Assembly (NCBI GenBank): GCA_039033215.1
Contig: JBCCDA010000153.1
Coordinates: forward strand, 1 to 7,551
From: Thermohalobaculum sp039033215
Lineage (GTDB): Bacteria > Pseudomonadota > Alphaproteobacteria > Rhodobacterales > Rhodobacteraceae
Reading direction: 5' to 3'
Length of the DNA stretch: 7,551 nt
A model generated the notes under the pieces. It made no database searches, had not been told where the DNA came from, and saw only the letters and a list, made by a program, of their open reading frames with translations. Position 1 is the first letter of the stretch, and each line of letters starts with the position of its first letter. Made by a program: the position numbers and the translations under genes. Shown here one piece after another: positions 5,802 to 7,551 of the stretch.

Positions 5802-7551
<1,750 letters not shown>

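Overview
The window reads as one end of an integrated mobile element from a high-GC alphaproteobacterium, most likely a member of the Rhodobacterales. This rests on GC-rich codon use, strong AAGGAG-type ribosome sites, a GTTC-N7-GTTC LexA-type box, and a partial initiator tRNA of alphaproteobacterial type. The organism is inferred from style only; no species is claimed.

Layout. (1) From 1 to 3970, five plus-strand genes form a tight operon: a membrane protein cut by the window start, a secreted two-part protein, a 102-aa membrane protein, a TraG/VirD4-like DNA-transfer ATPase, and an 81-aa single-span membrane protein. The last four overlap by 1 to 4 nt and are probably translationally coupled. 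The ATPase has Walker A and Walker B motifs but no N-terminal membrane anchor, so the small membrane protein just upstream is a good candidate for a detached anchor. (2) From 3967 to 4236, a minus-strand 89-aa gene converges on that operon. (3) From 4290 to 5448, two plus-strand genes encode charged, helix-rich proteins; the second carries a weak internal duplication. (4) The 173-bp gap at 5449-5621 is dense in signals: a perfect GTTC-N7-GTTC box, a candidate promoter, an inverted repeat between its -35 and -10, and an 11-bp terminator hairpin with eight T residues whose loop region carries a perfect DnaA box. The terminator ends directly against the ribosome site of the next gene. (5) From 5622 to 7510, a 59-aa basic protein overlaps by 4 nt a large serine recombinase with intact catalytic residues. 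(6) The recombinase frame runs into the antisense strand of an initiator tRNA(fMet) gene (7489 to beyond the window end), and a 23-bp near-repeat of the tRNA 3' boundary lies 60 bp inside.

How they may work together (inference). The recombinase would integrate or excise the element at the tRNA(fMet) 3' end, perhaps with the 59-aa protein as an accessory factor. The SOS-type box and the terminator suggest that expression is released by DNA damage and limited by attenuation. The coupling-protein operon would serve conjugative transfer. No relaxase or VirB-type channel genes are in the window, so they would have to lie upstream or be supplied in trans. The most notable points are the SOS-box/terminator leader, the apparent split coupling protein, and the recombinase/tRNA junction.
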